Below are positions 47,994 to 55,111 of a DNA stretch of 55,111 nt, piece after piece; position 1 is the first letter of the stretch, and every line of letters starts with the position of its first letter. The stretch covers positions 1 through 55,111 of the forward strand of contig JAFTSK010000035.1 of the NCBI GenBank assembly GCA_017467385.1, written 5' to 3'. The stretch is from Bacteroidaceae bacterium (GTDB lineage: Bacteria > Bacteroidota > Bacteroidia > Bacteroidales > Bacteroidaceae). Under the pieces are notes generated by a model, which was given only the letters and a program-made list of their open reading frames with translations, was not told where the DNA came from and did not search any database. Both the position numbers and the translations under genes were made by a program.

Positions 47994-49073
47994 ATGAACA
48001 AGAAAACAAAGTGGGGATTGGTTGCTGTAATAGGTATCGGACTTGCCGGTTTAGCCATCAATGCTTTCCTTCCTCATGAAAACAAAGAGTTGGCTGAGGC
48101 TCCAGTCAAGGAAACCCCTCAAGCCAGAAAACGCACATTAAACGTTATAGCAGAAGTTATTAAAAAGGCATCCATTTCGGACGGGATTATCATTACCGGG
48201 TTGCTGTTACCCGACGAAGAAGTCAGCCTTTCTTTTGAAACTTCCGGAAAAATTACTGCCATCAATTTTGAAGAAGGTAGCCATGTAAAGGAAGGCCAAC
48301 TTTTAGCCAAAGTGAACGATGCCCAACTACAAGCCCAGCTCCGCAAATTGGAAGTACAATTAAAGTTAGCCGAAGATCGCGTTTACCGCCAGAACGCATT
48401 GCTGGAAAGAGAAGCAGTCAGCAAGGAAGCTTACGAACAAGTACAAACCGACTTGGCCATGCTGAAAGCTGAAATAGACATGGTAAAGGCAAGCATCGAC
48501 TTGACCGAACTTCGTGCGCCCTTCGATGGTATCATTGGTTTGCGTCAAGTGAGTGAAGGTGCATACGCCACTCCATCTACCATTGTCGCTTCCCTGACAA
48601 AGATTTCTCCTTTGAAAATAGAGTTTGCCGTACCGGAACGTTATGCCGGTATTGTCAAGAACGGAGCCAATCTGAATTTCAAAGTAGAAGGACACTTGAA
48701 GCCTTTCTCTGCCAAAGTGTACGCCACAGAATCACATGTCGATCCTACCACCCACACTTTTGCCATCCGCGCCTTGTATGCCAACAGCAATGGCCAGCTT
48801 ATGCCAGGCCGTTTTGCCAATGTGGATTTGAAGACGCAGGAATTCGATGATGCCATTACCATTCCTTCACAGGCCATCATTCCAGAAATGGGTATAGACA
48901 AGGTATATCTGTACAAGTCGGGCAAGGCCCAACCGGTAACCATTACCAAAGGTATTCGTAACGAGGCAAGAACCCAAGTTCTGGAAGGCCTTAGCATTGG
49001 TGATACCATCATTACTTCCGGTACGTTACAACTACGTACAGGGTTGAGTGTAACATTGGATGAAGTACAATAA
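47994..49073 (+). CDS. RND efflux periplasmic adaptor (membrane fusion protein)
   Basis: The 359-residue protein has an N-terminal membrane or signal helix (WGLVAVIGIGLAGLAINAF), a lipoyl-like half (LSFETSGKITAINFEEGSHV followed by KEGQLLAKVND), an alpha-hairpin (about 100-170) and the beta-barrel and proximal domains. This is the HlyD/MexA layout. It links the inner-membrane pump to the outer-membrane channel, both encoded next. No lipoprotein Cys was seen. Confidence 0.92.
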   Translation: MNKKTKWGLVAVIGIGLAGLAINAFLPHENKELAEAPVKETPQARKRTLNVIAEVIKKASISDGIIITGLLLPDEEVSLSFETSGKITAINFEEGSHVKEGQLLAKVNDAQLQAQLRKLEVQLKLAEDRVYRQNALLEREAVSKEAYEQVQTDLAMLKAEIDMVKASIDLTELRAPFDGIIGLRQVSEGAYATPSTIVASLTKISPLKIEFAVPERYAGIVKNGANLNFKVEGHLKPFSAKVYATESHVDPTTHTFAIRALYANSNGQLMPGRFANVDLKTQEFDDAITIPSQAIIPEMGIDKVYLYKSGKAQPVTITKGIRNEARTQVLEGLSIGDTIITSGTLQLRTGLSVTLDEVQ

Positions 49074-49092
49074 TCGTTCTGATCTATAAGTT

Positions 49093-52000
49093 ATGAATAT
49101 ATCCGAATTAAGTATACGTCGCCCTGTACTGTCAACTGTAATGACGCTGATTATCTTGTTGTTCGGCTTCATCGGTTACAGCAGTTTGGGTGTACGTGAA
49201 TATCCTTCCGTAGATAATCCGATTATCTCCGTATCTTGCTCTTATCCGGGAGCCAATGCGGATGTCATCGAGAATCAGATTACGGAACCGTTGGAACAGA
49301 ATATCAATGGTATCCCGGGCATCCGTTCTTTGTCGAGTGTCAGTAGCCAGGGTTCCAGCCGTATCACAGTAGAATTTGAGTTGTCTGTCGACTTGGAAAC
49401 AGCCGCCAATGACGTGCGCGACAAGGTATCTCGCGCCCAGCGCTACCTGCCTCGCGACTGTGATCCTCCTACCGTATCAAAGGCCGATGCCGATGCTACT
49501 CCGATTCTTATGGTAGCCATCGGAAGTAATAAGCGTTCTTTGTTGGAAGTCAGTGAAATTGCCGATTTGACCGTTAAGGAACAGCTACAAACCATTCCCG
49601 ATGTAAGTAGTGTGGAAATCTGGGGGGAAAAGAAATACTCCATGCGTATGTGGCTCGATCCTATTAAGATGTCGGGTTATGGCATTACTCCAATGGACGT
49701 AAAGAATGCTGTCGATCGCGAAAACGTGGAACTTCCTTCGGGTAGTATCGAAGGGGATAACATGGAATTAAGTATCCGTACCCTCGGTTTGATGCACACA
49801 GCCGAAGAGTTCAATAATCTAATCATCAAGGAAGACAATAACCGTATCATCCGTTTCAGTGACATTGGCCGAGCCGAACTGGAAGCACGCGACTTGAAAA
49901 GCTACATGAAGATGAACGGTGTACCGACCATCGGGGTAGTGGTCATTCCACAACCGGGTGCTAACCATATTGACATTGCCGATGAGGTGTACAAGCGTAT
50001 GGAAACTATGAAGAAAGACCTTCCCGACGATGTTACCTACCAATACAGTTTCGATAACACCAAGTTTATCCGCGCTTCCATCAACGAAGTAAAATCTACT
50101 GTGTACGAGGCATTTGTCTTGGTTATCATCATCATCTTCTTGTTCTTGCGCGACTGGCGTGTAACCCTCGTACCTTGTATCGTGATTCCGGTATCATTGA
50201 TTGGTGCCTTCTTTGTAATGTACTTGGCAGGTTTCTCCATCAACGTACTTTCCATGTTGGCCATCGTATTGTCCGTAGGGTTAGTCGTCGACGATGCCAT
50301 TGTGATGACGGAAAACATCTACATCCGAATTGAAAGGGGGATGTCGCCGAAAGAAGCCGGTATCGAAGGCTCCAAAGAAATCTTCTTTGCGGTCATATCT
50401 ACAACCATTACATTGGTGGCGGTATTCTTCCCGATTGTGTTTATGGAAGGAACCACCGGCCGTCTGTTCCGAGAATTCAGTATTGTGGTATCCGGTTCGG
50501 TAATCATTTCTTCCTTTGCTGCATTGACCTTTACTCCGATGTTGGCTACCAAGTTGTTGGTCAGACGAGAAGAAAAGAACTGGTTCTATCGCAAGACCGA
50601 ACCGTTCTTTGAAGGTATGAACAATGGATACAGCAAGTTATTAGACAAATTTCTGAACAAGCGAAGCTGGGCTTGGGTAGTAACCGTCATAACCGTCATT
50701 GTCATCTTCTACTTATGGAATGCCATTCCGTCTGAAATGGCTCCATTGGAAGACCGTTCCCGTATTACGGTACGAACCAGTGGACCGGAAGGGGTAACTT
50801 ACGAATATATGCGTGATTACACCGAAGACATCTATGCGTTGGCCGATTCCATCATGCCTGATGCAGAAGCCATTACAGCCCGTGTTTCCAGCGGAAGCGG
50901 TAATGTACAGATTACACTTAAAGATTTGCAAGATCGTGATTATACGCAGATGCAAGTGGCCGAACAACTGTCTAAGGTTGTACAAAAGAAAACAAAGGCT
51001 CGTGCATTCGTCCAACAACAAAGTACCTTCGGTGGACGACGTGGAGGTATGCCGGTGCAATATGTCATTCAGGCAACCAACATCGAAAAACTTGAAAAGG
51101 TGTTACCGGTATTCATGGCAAAGGTTTATGAAAATCCGGTTTTCCAAATGGCCGATGTTAACTTGAAGTTCAGTAAGCCGGAAGCACGTATCAGCATCAA
51201 CCGAGACAAGGCCAATGTCATGGGAGTAAGTACCCAATCCATCGCCCAAACCTTACAATATGGTTTGAGTGGGCAACGCATGGGCTATTTCTATATGAAC
51301 GGCAAGCAGTATGAAATTGTGGGTGAAATCAACCGCCAGCAACGTAACAAGCCGGTAGACTTGAAGTCCATCTATATACGAAGCAGTAACGGCGAGATGA
51401 TTCAGATGGATAACCTCATTGATTTGGCCGAAGGTATTGCTCCTCCCCAACTCTACCGCTATAACCGTTTTGTAGCCGCCACCGTATCAGCCGGTTTGGC
51501 AGAAGGCAAGACCATCGGAGAAGGATTGGATGCTATGGACGCGATTGCAGCCGAAGTATTGGATGATACTTTCCGCACCGCATTGACCGGTGAATCAAAA
51601 GAATATCGGGAAAGTTCGTCCAGTTTGATGTTTGCCTTTATCTTGGCATTGGTATTGATTTACCTAATCTTAGCGGCACAGTTCGAAAGTTTCAAGGATC
51701 CGTTTGTTATCATGCTGACTGTACCTTTGGCAGTAGGCGGTGCCTTGATATTCATGCACTTTGGCGGACAGACAATGAACATATACAGCCAGATTGGTAT
51801 CATTATGCTTATCGGTTTGGTGGCAAAGAACGGTATCTTGATTGTGGAATTTGCCAACCAAAAGCAGGAAACGGGTATTGACAAGATGCAAGCGATTCGT
51901 GAAGCGTCTATCCAACGTCTGCGTCCTATTTTGATGACCAGCGTATCTACCATTCTCGGGTTGGTACCATTGGCGTTTGCTACCGGCGAAGGCGCTAACG

Positions 52001-52125
52001 GACGTATCGCAATGGGTATCTCAGTAGTAGGGGGAATGTTGATTTCTACCTTGCTGACCATGTTCATCGTACCGGCCGTTTATACTTATATATCCACCAA
52101 CCGTATCAAAAAGAAAAAAGCATGA
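49093..52125 (+). CDS. RND efflux transporter permease (HAE1 family)
   Basis: The 1010-residue protein has the AcrB/MexB layout: 12 membrane helices, two large periplasmic loops and the internal repeat. LSVGLVVDDAIVMTENIYIR in the fourth helix carries the proton-relay Asp pair. SIRRPVLSTVMTLIILLFGF begins helix 1. It exports drugs, bile salts or other toxic compounds using the proton gradient. The stop codon overlaps the outer-membrane channel gene by four bases. Confidence 0.94.
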   Translation: MNISELSIRRPVLSTVMTLIILLFGFIGYSSLGVREYPSVDNPIISVSCSYPGANADVIENQITEPLEQNINGIPGIRSLSSVSSQGSSRITVEFELSVDLETAANDVRDKVSRAQRYLPRDCDPPTVSKADADATPILMVAIGSNKRSLLEVSEIADLTVKEQLQTIPDVSSVEIWGEKKYSMRMWLDPIKMSGYGITPMDVKNAVDRENVELPSGSIEGDNMELSIRTLGLMHTAEEFNNLIIKEDNNRIIRFSDIGRAELEARDLKSYMKMNGVPTIGVVVIPQPGANHIDIADEVYKRMETMKKDLPDDVTYQYSFDNTKFIRASINEVKSTVYEAFVLVIIIIFLFLRDWRVTLVPCIVIPVSLIGAFFVMYLAGFSINVLSMLAIVLSVGLVVDDAIVMTENIYIRIERGMSPKEAGIEGSKEIFFAVISTTITLVAVFFPIVFMEGTTGRLFREFSIVVSGSVIISSFAALTFTPMLATKLLVRREEKNWFYRKTEPFFEGMNNGYSKLLDKFLNKRSWAWVVTVITVIVIFYLWNAIPSEMAPLEDRSRITVRTSGPEGVTYEYMRDYTEDIYALADSIMPDAEAITARVSSGSGNVQITLKDLQDRDYTQMQVAEQLSKVVQKKTKARAFVQQQSTFGGRRGGMPVQYVIQATNIEKLEKVLPVFMAKVYENPVFQMADVNLKFSKPEARISINRDKANVMGVSTQSIAQTLQYGLSGQRMGYFYMNGKQYEIVGEINRQQRNKPVDLKSIYIRSSNGEMIQMDNLIDLAEGIAPPQLYRYNRFVAATVSAGLAEGKTIGEGLDAMDAIAAEVLDDTFRTALTGESKEYRESSSSLMFAFILALVLIYLILAAQFESFKDPFVIMLTVPLAVGGALIFMHFGGQTMNIYSQIGIIMLIGLVAKNGILIVEFANQKQETGIDKMQAIREASIQRLRPILMTSVSTILGLVPLAFATGEGANGRIAMGISVVGGMLISTLLTMFIVPAVYTYISTNRIKKKKA

Positions 52126-53438
52126 GAAAACTTATAACAGCCCTCCTTACTTGTTGTGCAGCAGTCAACCTGTCTGCACAACAACACTATACTTTGAAAT
52201 CGTGTTTAGAGACCGGACTAGAGAAAAACTATTCCATCCGTATGGTCAGAAACGAGGAACAAATCAGCAAGAACAATGCGACCATTGCCAATGCCGGTTA
52301 TCTTCCTACCCTTGACCTCTCGGCCGGTTATAGTGGAAGTGTCGACAATACCGAAACAACCACCCGAGAAACAGGGGATGTAACCAAGACAAACGGTGTA
52401 TTCGACCAGACACTAAATGCAGGCCTAAGTCTAAACTGGACAATTTTCAATGGTTTCAAGATTCAGGCAAACTACCAAATTCTGAAAGAACTAGAACGAC
52501 AAGGCGAGACTCAGACACGAATTGCCATCGAAGATTTCATCGCCGAACTGACCGCCGAATATTACAACTATATCCAGCAACAGATTCGTCTGAAGAATTT
52601 CCGTTATGCCATGTCATTGTCGAAAGAACGTCTGCGTATCGTGGAAGAACGTTACATCGTGGGTAACTTTTCCCGCCTTGACTTGCAACAGGCTCGTGTG
52701 GACTACAATGCCGACCGCGCCCAATACATGAAGCAACAGGAAAGTGTACATTCTTCTCGCATTCGCCTCAACGAACTGATGGCTAATGAGAATATGAACG
52801 GGAACATTACCGTAAGTGATTCCATCATCGACTTGAATGAAATGTTGTCTTTCGACCATCTTTGGGAATCTACGTTACAAAACAATGCTTCCCTTTTGAA
52901 ATCGGAACAGAACCGTACCCTTGCCGCCCTTGACATGAAAGTAGTAAAATCACGTAACTTTCCTTACTTGAAAGTGAACGGCGGATACGGATACACCCTC
53001 AACAAGTATGACATCTCCACGACCAGCCGCCGAAAGGAATTAGGTCTTAACTTCGGAGTTACTCTCGGCATCAATCTTTTTGATGGAAACCGAAGACGGG
53101 AAATCAAGAATGCCCGTATTGCCATCGACAACGCCCGCCTGCAACAAGAAGACTTGCGCCAGTCTCTCCTTGCCGATTTAAGCAACTTGTGGCAAGCTTA
53201 CCAGAACAACATCGAAATGTTGAAGTTGGAACGCGAAAACTTGATTGCCGCCATAGAGAACCATGAGATTGCCAGCGAACGTTACATGTTGGGAAATCTC
53301 TCGGGGATTGAAATGCGTGAAGCCCAAAAGAGTTTATTAGATGCAGAAGAACGTATCCTGACGGCAGAATATGACACCAAAATGTGTGAAATTTCTTTGT
53401 TACAAGTAAGTGGTGAGGTTACAAAGTATTTGGAATAA
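52122..53438 (+). CDS. TolC-family outer-membrane efflux channel
   Basis: The 438-residue protein has a signal peptide (LITALLTCCAAVNLSAQ) and two repeated halves of coiled-coil/outer-membrane efflux protein pattern, with the ERYIVGNFSRLDLQQARVDY and ERYMLGNLSGIEMREAQKSL segments in each half. It forms the trimeric exit duct for the adaptor and pump encoded just upstream. A terminator follows. Confidence 0.92.
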   Translation: MRKLITALLTCCAAVNLSAQQHYTLKSCLETGLEKNYSIRMVRNEEQISKNNATIANAGYLPTLDLSAGYSGSVDNTETTTRETGDVTKTNGVFDQTLNAGLSLNWTIFNGFKIQANYQILKELERQGETQTRIAIEDFIAELTAEYYNYIQQQIRLKNFRYAMSLSKERLRIVEERYIVGNFSRLDLQQARVDYNADRAQYMKQQESVHSSRIRLNELMANENMNGNITVSDSIIDLNEMLSFDHLWESTLQNNASLLKSEQNRTLAALDMKVVKSRNFPYLKVNGGYGYTLNKYDISTTSRRKELGLNFGVTLGINLFDGNRRREIKNARIAIDNARLQQEDLRQSLLADLSNLWQAYQNNIEMLKLERENLIAAIENHEIASERYMLGNLSGIEMREAQKSLLDAEERILTAEYDTKMCEISLLQVSGEVTKYLE

Positions 53439-53444
53439 AGTAGA

Positions 53445-53470
53445 AAAGCTCCATTAAATGGAGCTTTTTT
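53445..53470 (+). terminator. terminator of the RND efflux operon
   Basis: AAAAGCTCCAT and ATGGAGCTTTT pair around TAA, followed by TT. It lies seven bases after the TolC gene stop. Confidence 0.85.
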
Positions 53471-53480
53471 AATAGTTTCA

Positions 53481-53512
53481 TTTGCAGTAAATCCGTACAA
53501 CCGCTAACTTTG
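53481..53512 (+). promoter_or_regulatory. promoter for the amino-acid permease
   Basis: TTTG at 53481-53484, 20 bases, and TAACTTTG at 53505-53512 are a perfect match, 31 bases before the ATG. Confidence 0.85.
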
Positions 53513-53543
53513 CACCCAATTATCACTAAAAACGTTTGAAGAA

Positions 53544-55111
53544 ATGGGATTGTTTATCAAGAAACCTTTTGCCGCCCTCGAAGCGGAAGCCAATGAAGAA
53601 GGCAGCAAGACGCTGAAACGGGTACTCGGCCCCTGGGGATTGGTGGCCTTAGGAGTAGGTGTCATCATCGGAGCCGGACTGTTTTCCATTACCGGAACCG
53701 TAGCCGCAGGCTATACCGGACCGGCCATTACGCTGAGCTTCATTGTAGCCGCCATCGGCTGTTGCTTTGCCGGACTTTGTTATGCCGAATTTGCTTCCAT
53801 GATACCGGTGGCCGGTAGTGCTTATACTTATTCATACGCCACGATGGGCGAACTTATCGCTTGGATTATCGGTTGGGATTTGGTGTTGGAGTACACCGTA
53901 GCTGCCACAACGGTAAGTATCAGCTGGAGCCGTTACTTGGTGGTGTTCCTGCAAGGCTTAGGTATCGAGCTTCCTCCCGAGCTGACTGCCTGTCCCTGGG
54001 ACGGTGGTATCGTAAACATACCGGCGGCCGTCATCGTCGTCATTATGAGCTTGTTCCTCGTTAGAGGTACACAACAAAGTTCCATGCTCAACAATATCAT
54101 TGTATTCCTAAAAGTAGCGGTTATTCTTATCTTCGTGGTTTTGGGTTGGAAGTACATCAACACCGAGAACTATACGCCTTACATTCCCGAAAACACCGGA
54201 GTATTGGGTGAATTTGGTATTTCAGGTATCTTTCGTGGAGCCGCAATTGTGTTCTTCGCCTTCTTGGGATTCGACGCAGTAAGCACAGCAGCTCAAGAAA
54301 CCAAGAACCCGAAGCGAAACATGCCTATCGGTATCCTGATGTCGTTGTTGGTTTGTACCGTACTTTACATTCTTTTTGCCCACGTAATGACGGGAGTAGC
54401 CCACTACACCGAGTTTGCCGGTCAACAAGGGATTGCTCCTGTTGCCGTAGCCATTAACCACATGGGACAGGCCGATGCCGCCGGTGTCATCACTCCCGAC
54501 TTTCCCTGGTTGAACCGCGCCATTGTATTGGCTATTCTGTTCGGCTACTGTTCGGTCATCATGGTAACATTGTTAGGCCAAAGCCGCGTATTCCTTAGCA
54601 TGAGCCGCGACGGTTTGTTACCGCCGTTCTTCTCGAAGATTCACGAAAAATACCGCACACCGGCACACAGCAACCTGTTGTTCATGGTGGTTGTAAGCTT
54701 GTTAGCCGCTTTCATTCCGGCGCGAGTAGCGGGTGAGATGGTTAGCATCGGTACGCTGTTTGCCTTTACGTTGGTATGTGCCGCCGTACTGATTGTCCGA
54801 AAGAGTATGCCTGACGTACATCGCGCTTTCAAGACACCGTTCGTTCCGGCCGTCCCCATCCTGGGGATTCTGACATGCCTCTGCATGATGTTGTTCCTTC
54901 CGGCTGATACTTGGATTCGATTGGTTTTGTGGATGTTGATAGGTTTGGACATCTATTCTCTTTACGGAATCAAGCATAGCAAATTAGAAAACAATGTACC
55001 TCGCCGCCGAGGTGTAACCGTATTGAACGCATTAGGTATTGCCATGAGTGTGTTGGCCGTCATTACCGGACTATGGCATCAGCAGACAGCCGGTTGGGAT
55101 ACCGACAAGAC
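53544..55111 (+). CDS. amino-acid permease, APC superfamily (3' truncated by window)
   Basis: The frame opens with MGLFIKKPFAALEAEANEEG at ATG 53544 and stays open to the window end, so at least 522 residues are encoded and the stop lies outside. LGPWGLVALGVGVIIGAGLF is the first helix with the APC GxG substrate motif. The remainder has at least 12 membrane helices, with FAFLGFDAVSTAAQETKNPK and VTLLGQSRVFLSMSRDGLLP typical of the cationic amino-acid transporter (YfnA-like) subfamily. The substrate is not certain. Confidence 0.92.
   Translation, partial: MGLFIKKPFAALEAEANEEGSKTLKRVLGPWGLVALGVGVIIGAGLFSITGTVAAGYTGPAITLSFIVAAIGCCFAGLCYAEFASMIPVAGSAYTYSYATMGELIAWIIGWDLVLEYTVAATTVSISWSRYLVVFLQGLGIELPPELTACPWDGGIVNIPAAVIVVIMSLFLVRGTQQSSMLNNIIVFLKVAVILIFVVLGWKYINTENYTPYIPENTGVLGEFGISGIFRGAAIVFFAFLGFDAVSTAAQETKNPKRNMPIGILMSLLVCTVLYILFAHVMTGVAHYTEFAGQQGIAPVAVAINHMGQADAAGVITPDFPWLNRAIVLAILFGYCSVIMVTLLGQSRVFLSMSRDGLLPPFFSKIHEKYRTPAHSNLLFMVVVSLLAAFIPARVAGEMVSIGTLFAFTLVCAAVLIVRKSMPDVHRAFKTPFVPAVPILGILTCLCMMLFLPADTWIRLVLWMLIGLDIYSLYGIKHSKLENNVPRRRGVTVLNALGIAMSVLAVITGLWHQQTAGWDTDK

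Overview
The window is a chromosomal core segment from a member of the Bacteroidales, most likely Bacteroidaceae. Reasons: many upstream regions carry the Bacteroides-type promoter (TTTG, 19-20 bases, TAnnTTTG) instead of -35/-10 boxes; Shine-Dalgarno sequences are mostly absent; and several families are typical of the phylum (DUF349, DUF3822, DUF4834, DUF5683, the ~986-residue outer-membrane beta-barrel protein, the gene order parA-parB-DUF5683-mltD-rel). No phage, insertion sequence, transposase, CRISPR array or rRNA was found. Gene calls rest on reading protein motifs by eye; no database search was run.

Layout. 1-6.0 kb: end of a DUF349 gene, tRNA-Gln, then rsfS-ftsH-cdsA (ribosome silencing, membrane proteolysis, phospholipid precursor) facing surE-lpxB (nucleotidase, lipid A). 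6.2-12.3 kb: parA-parB-DUF5683-mltD and the (p)ppGpp enzyme. 12.3-15 kb: a repeat-rich gap, a cupin gene divergent from an HxlR regulator over a palindromic operator, and an M23 peptidase-MerR pair divergent from alaS. 15-22.7 kb: alaS, a RecD/Dda-like helicase, a pseudopilin-like membrane protein coupled to a DUF3822 protein and rsmD, and a cardiolipin synthase. 22.8-27.1 kb: a large outer-membrane protein, aroB, tRNA-Pro. 27.2-29.0 kb: the most accessory-looking part, a YefM/YoeB toxin-antitoxin pair bracketed by inverted 24-base hairpins, then about 1.2 kb of non-coding DNA full of hairpins and dispersed repeats. 29-35.3 kb: an OmpA-like protein, dinB, the run aroA-small membrane protein-metal ABC permease-tsaE-Imm17, and trxA with a small acidic protein. 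35.3-45 kb: dnaE, psd-pssA, DUF4834 behind a sigma54-like site, tadA, a ribbon-helix-helix-like gene, yraN, birA, a MATE exporter and pyrH. 45-55 kb: frr-rsgA-M28 peptidase, a three-gene RND efflux operon, and a truncated amino-acid permease at the edge.

Shared themes are the envelope (lpxB, cdsA, psd, pssA, cardiolipin synthase, OmpA, M23, MltD, RND pump), translation (rsfS, alaS, rsmD, tsaE, tadA, frr, rsgA, two tRNAs) and replication, repair and segregation (parAB, dnaE, dinB, helicase). The best candidates for undescribed biology are the pseudopilin-like/DUF3822 pair at 19.3-20.7 kb, the hairpin-bracketed toxin-antitoxin unit, the dispersed hairpin family shared by the 3.8 kb and 28 kb gaps, and the small Cys/His membrane protein encoded directly before a metal-ion permease.
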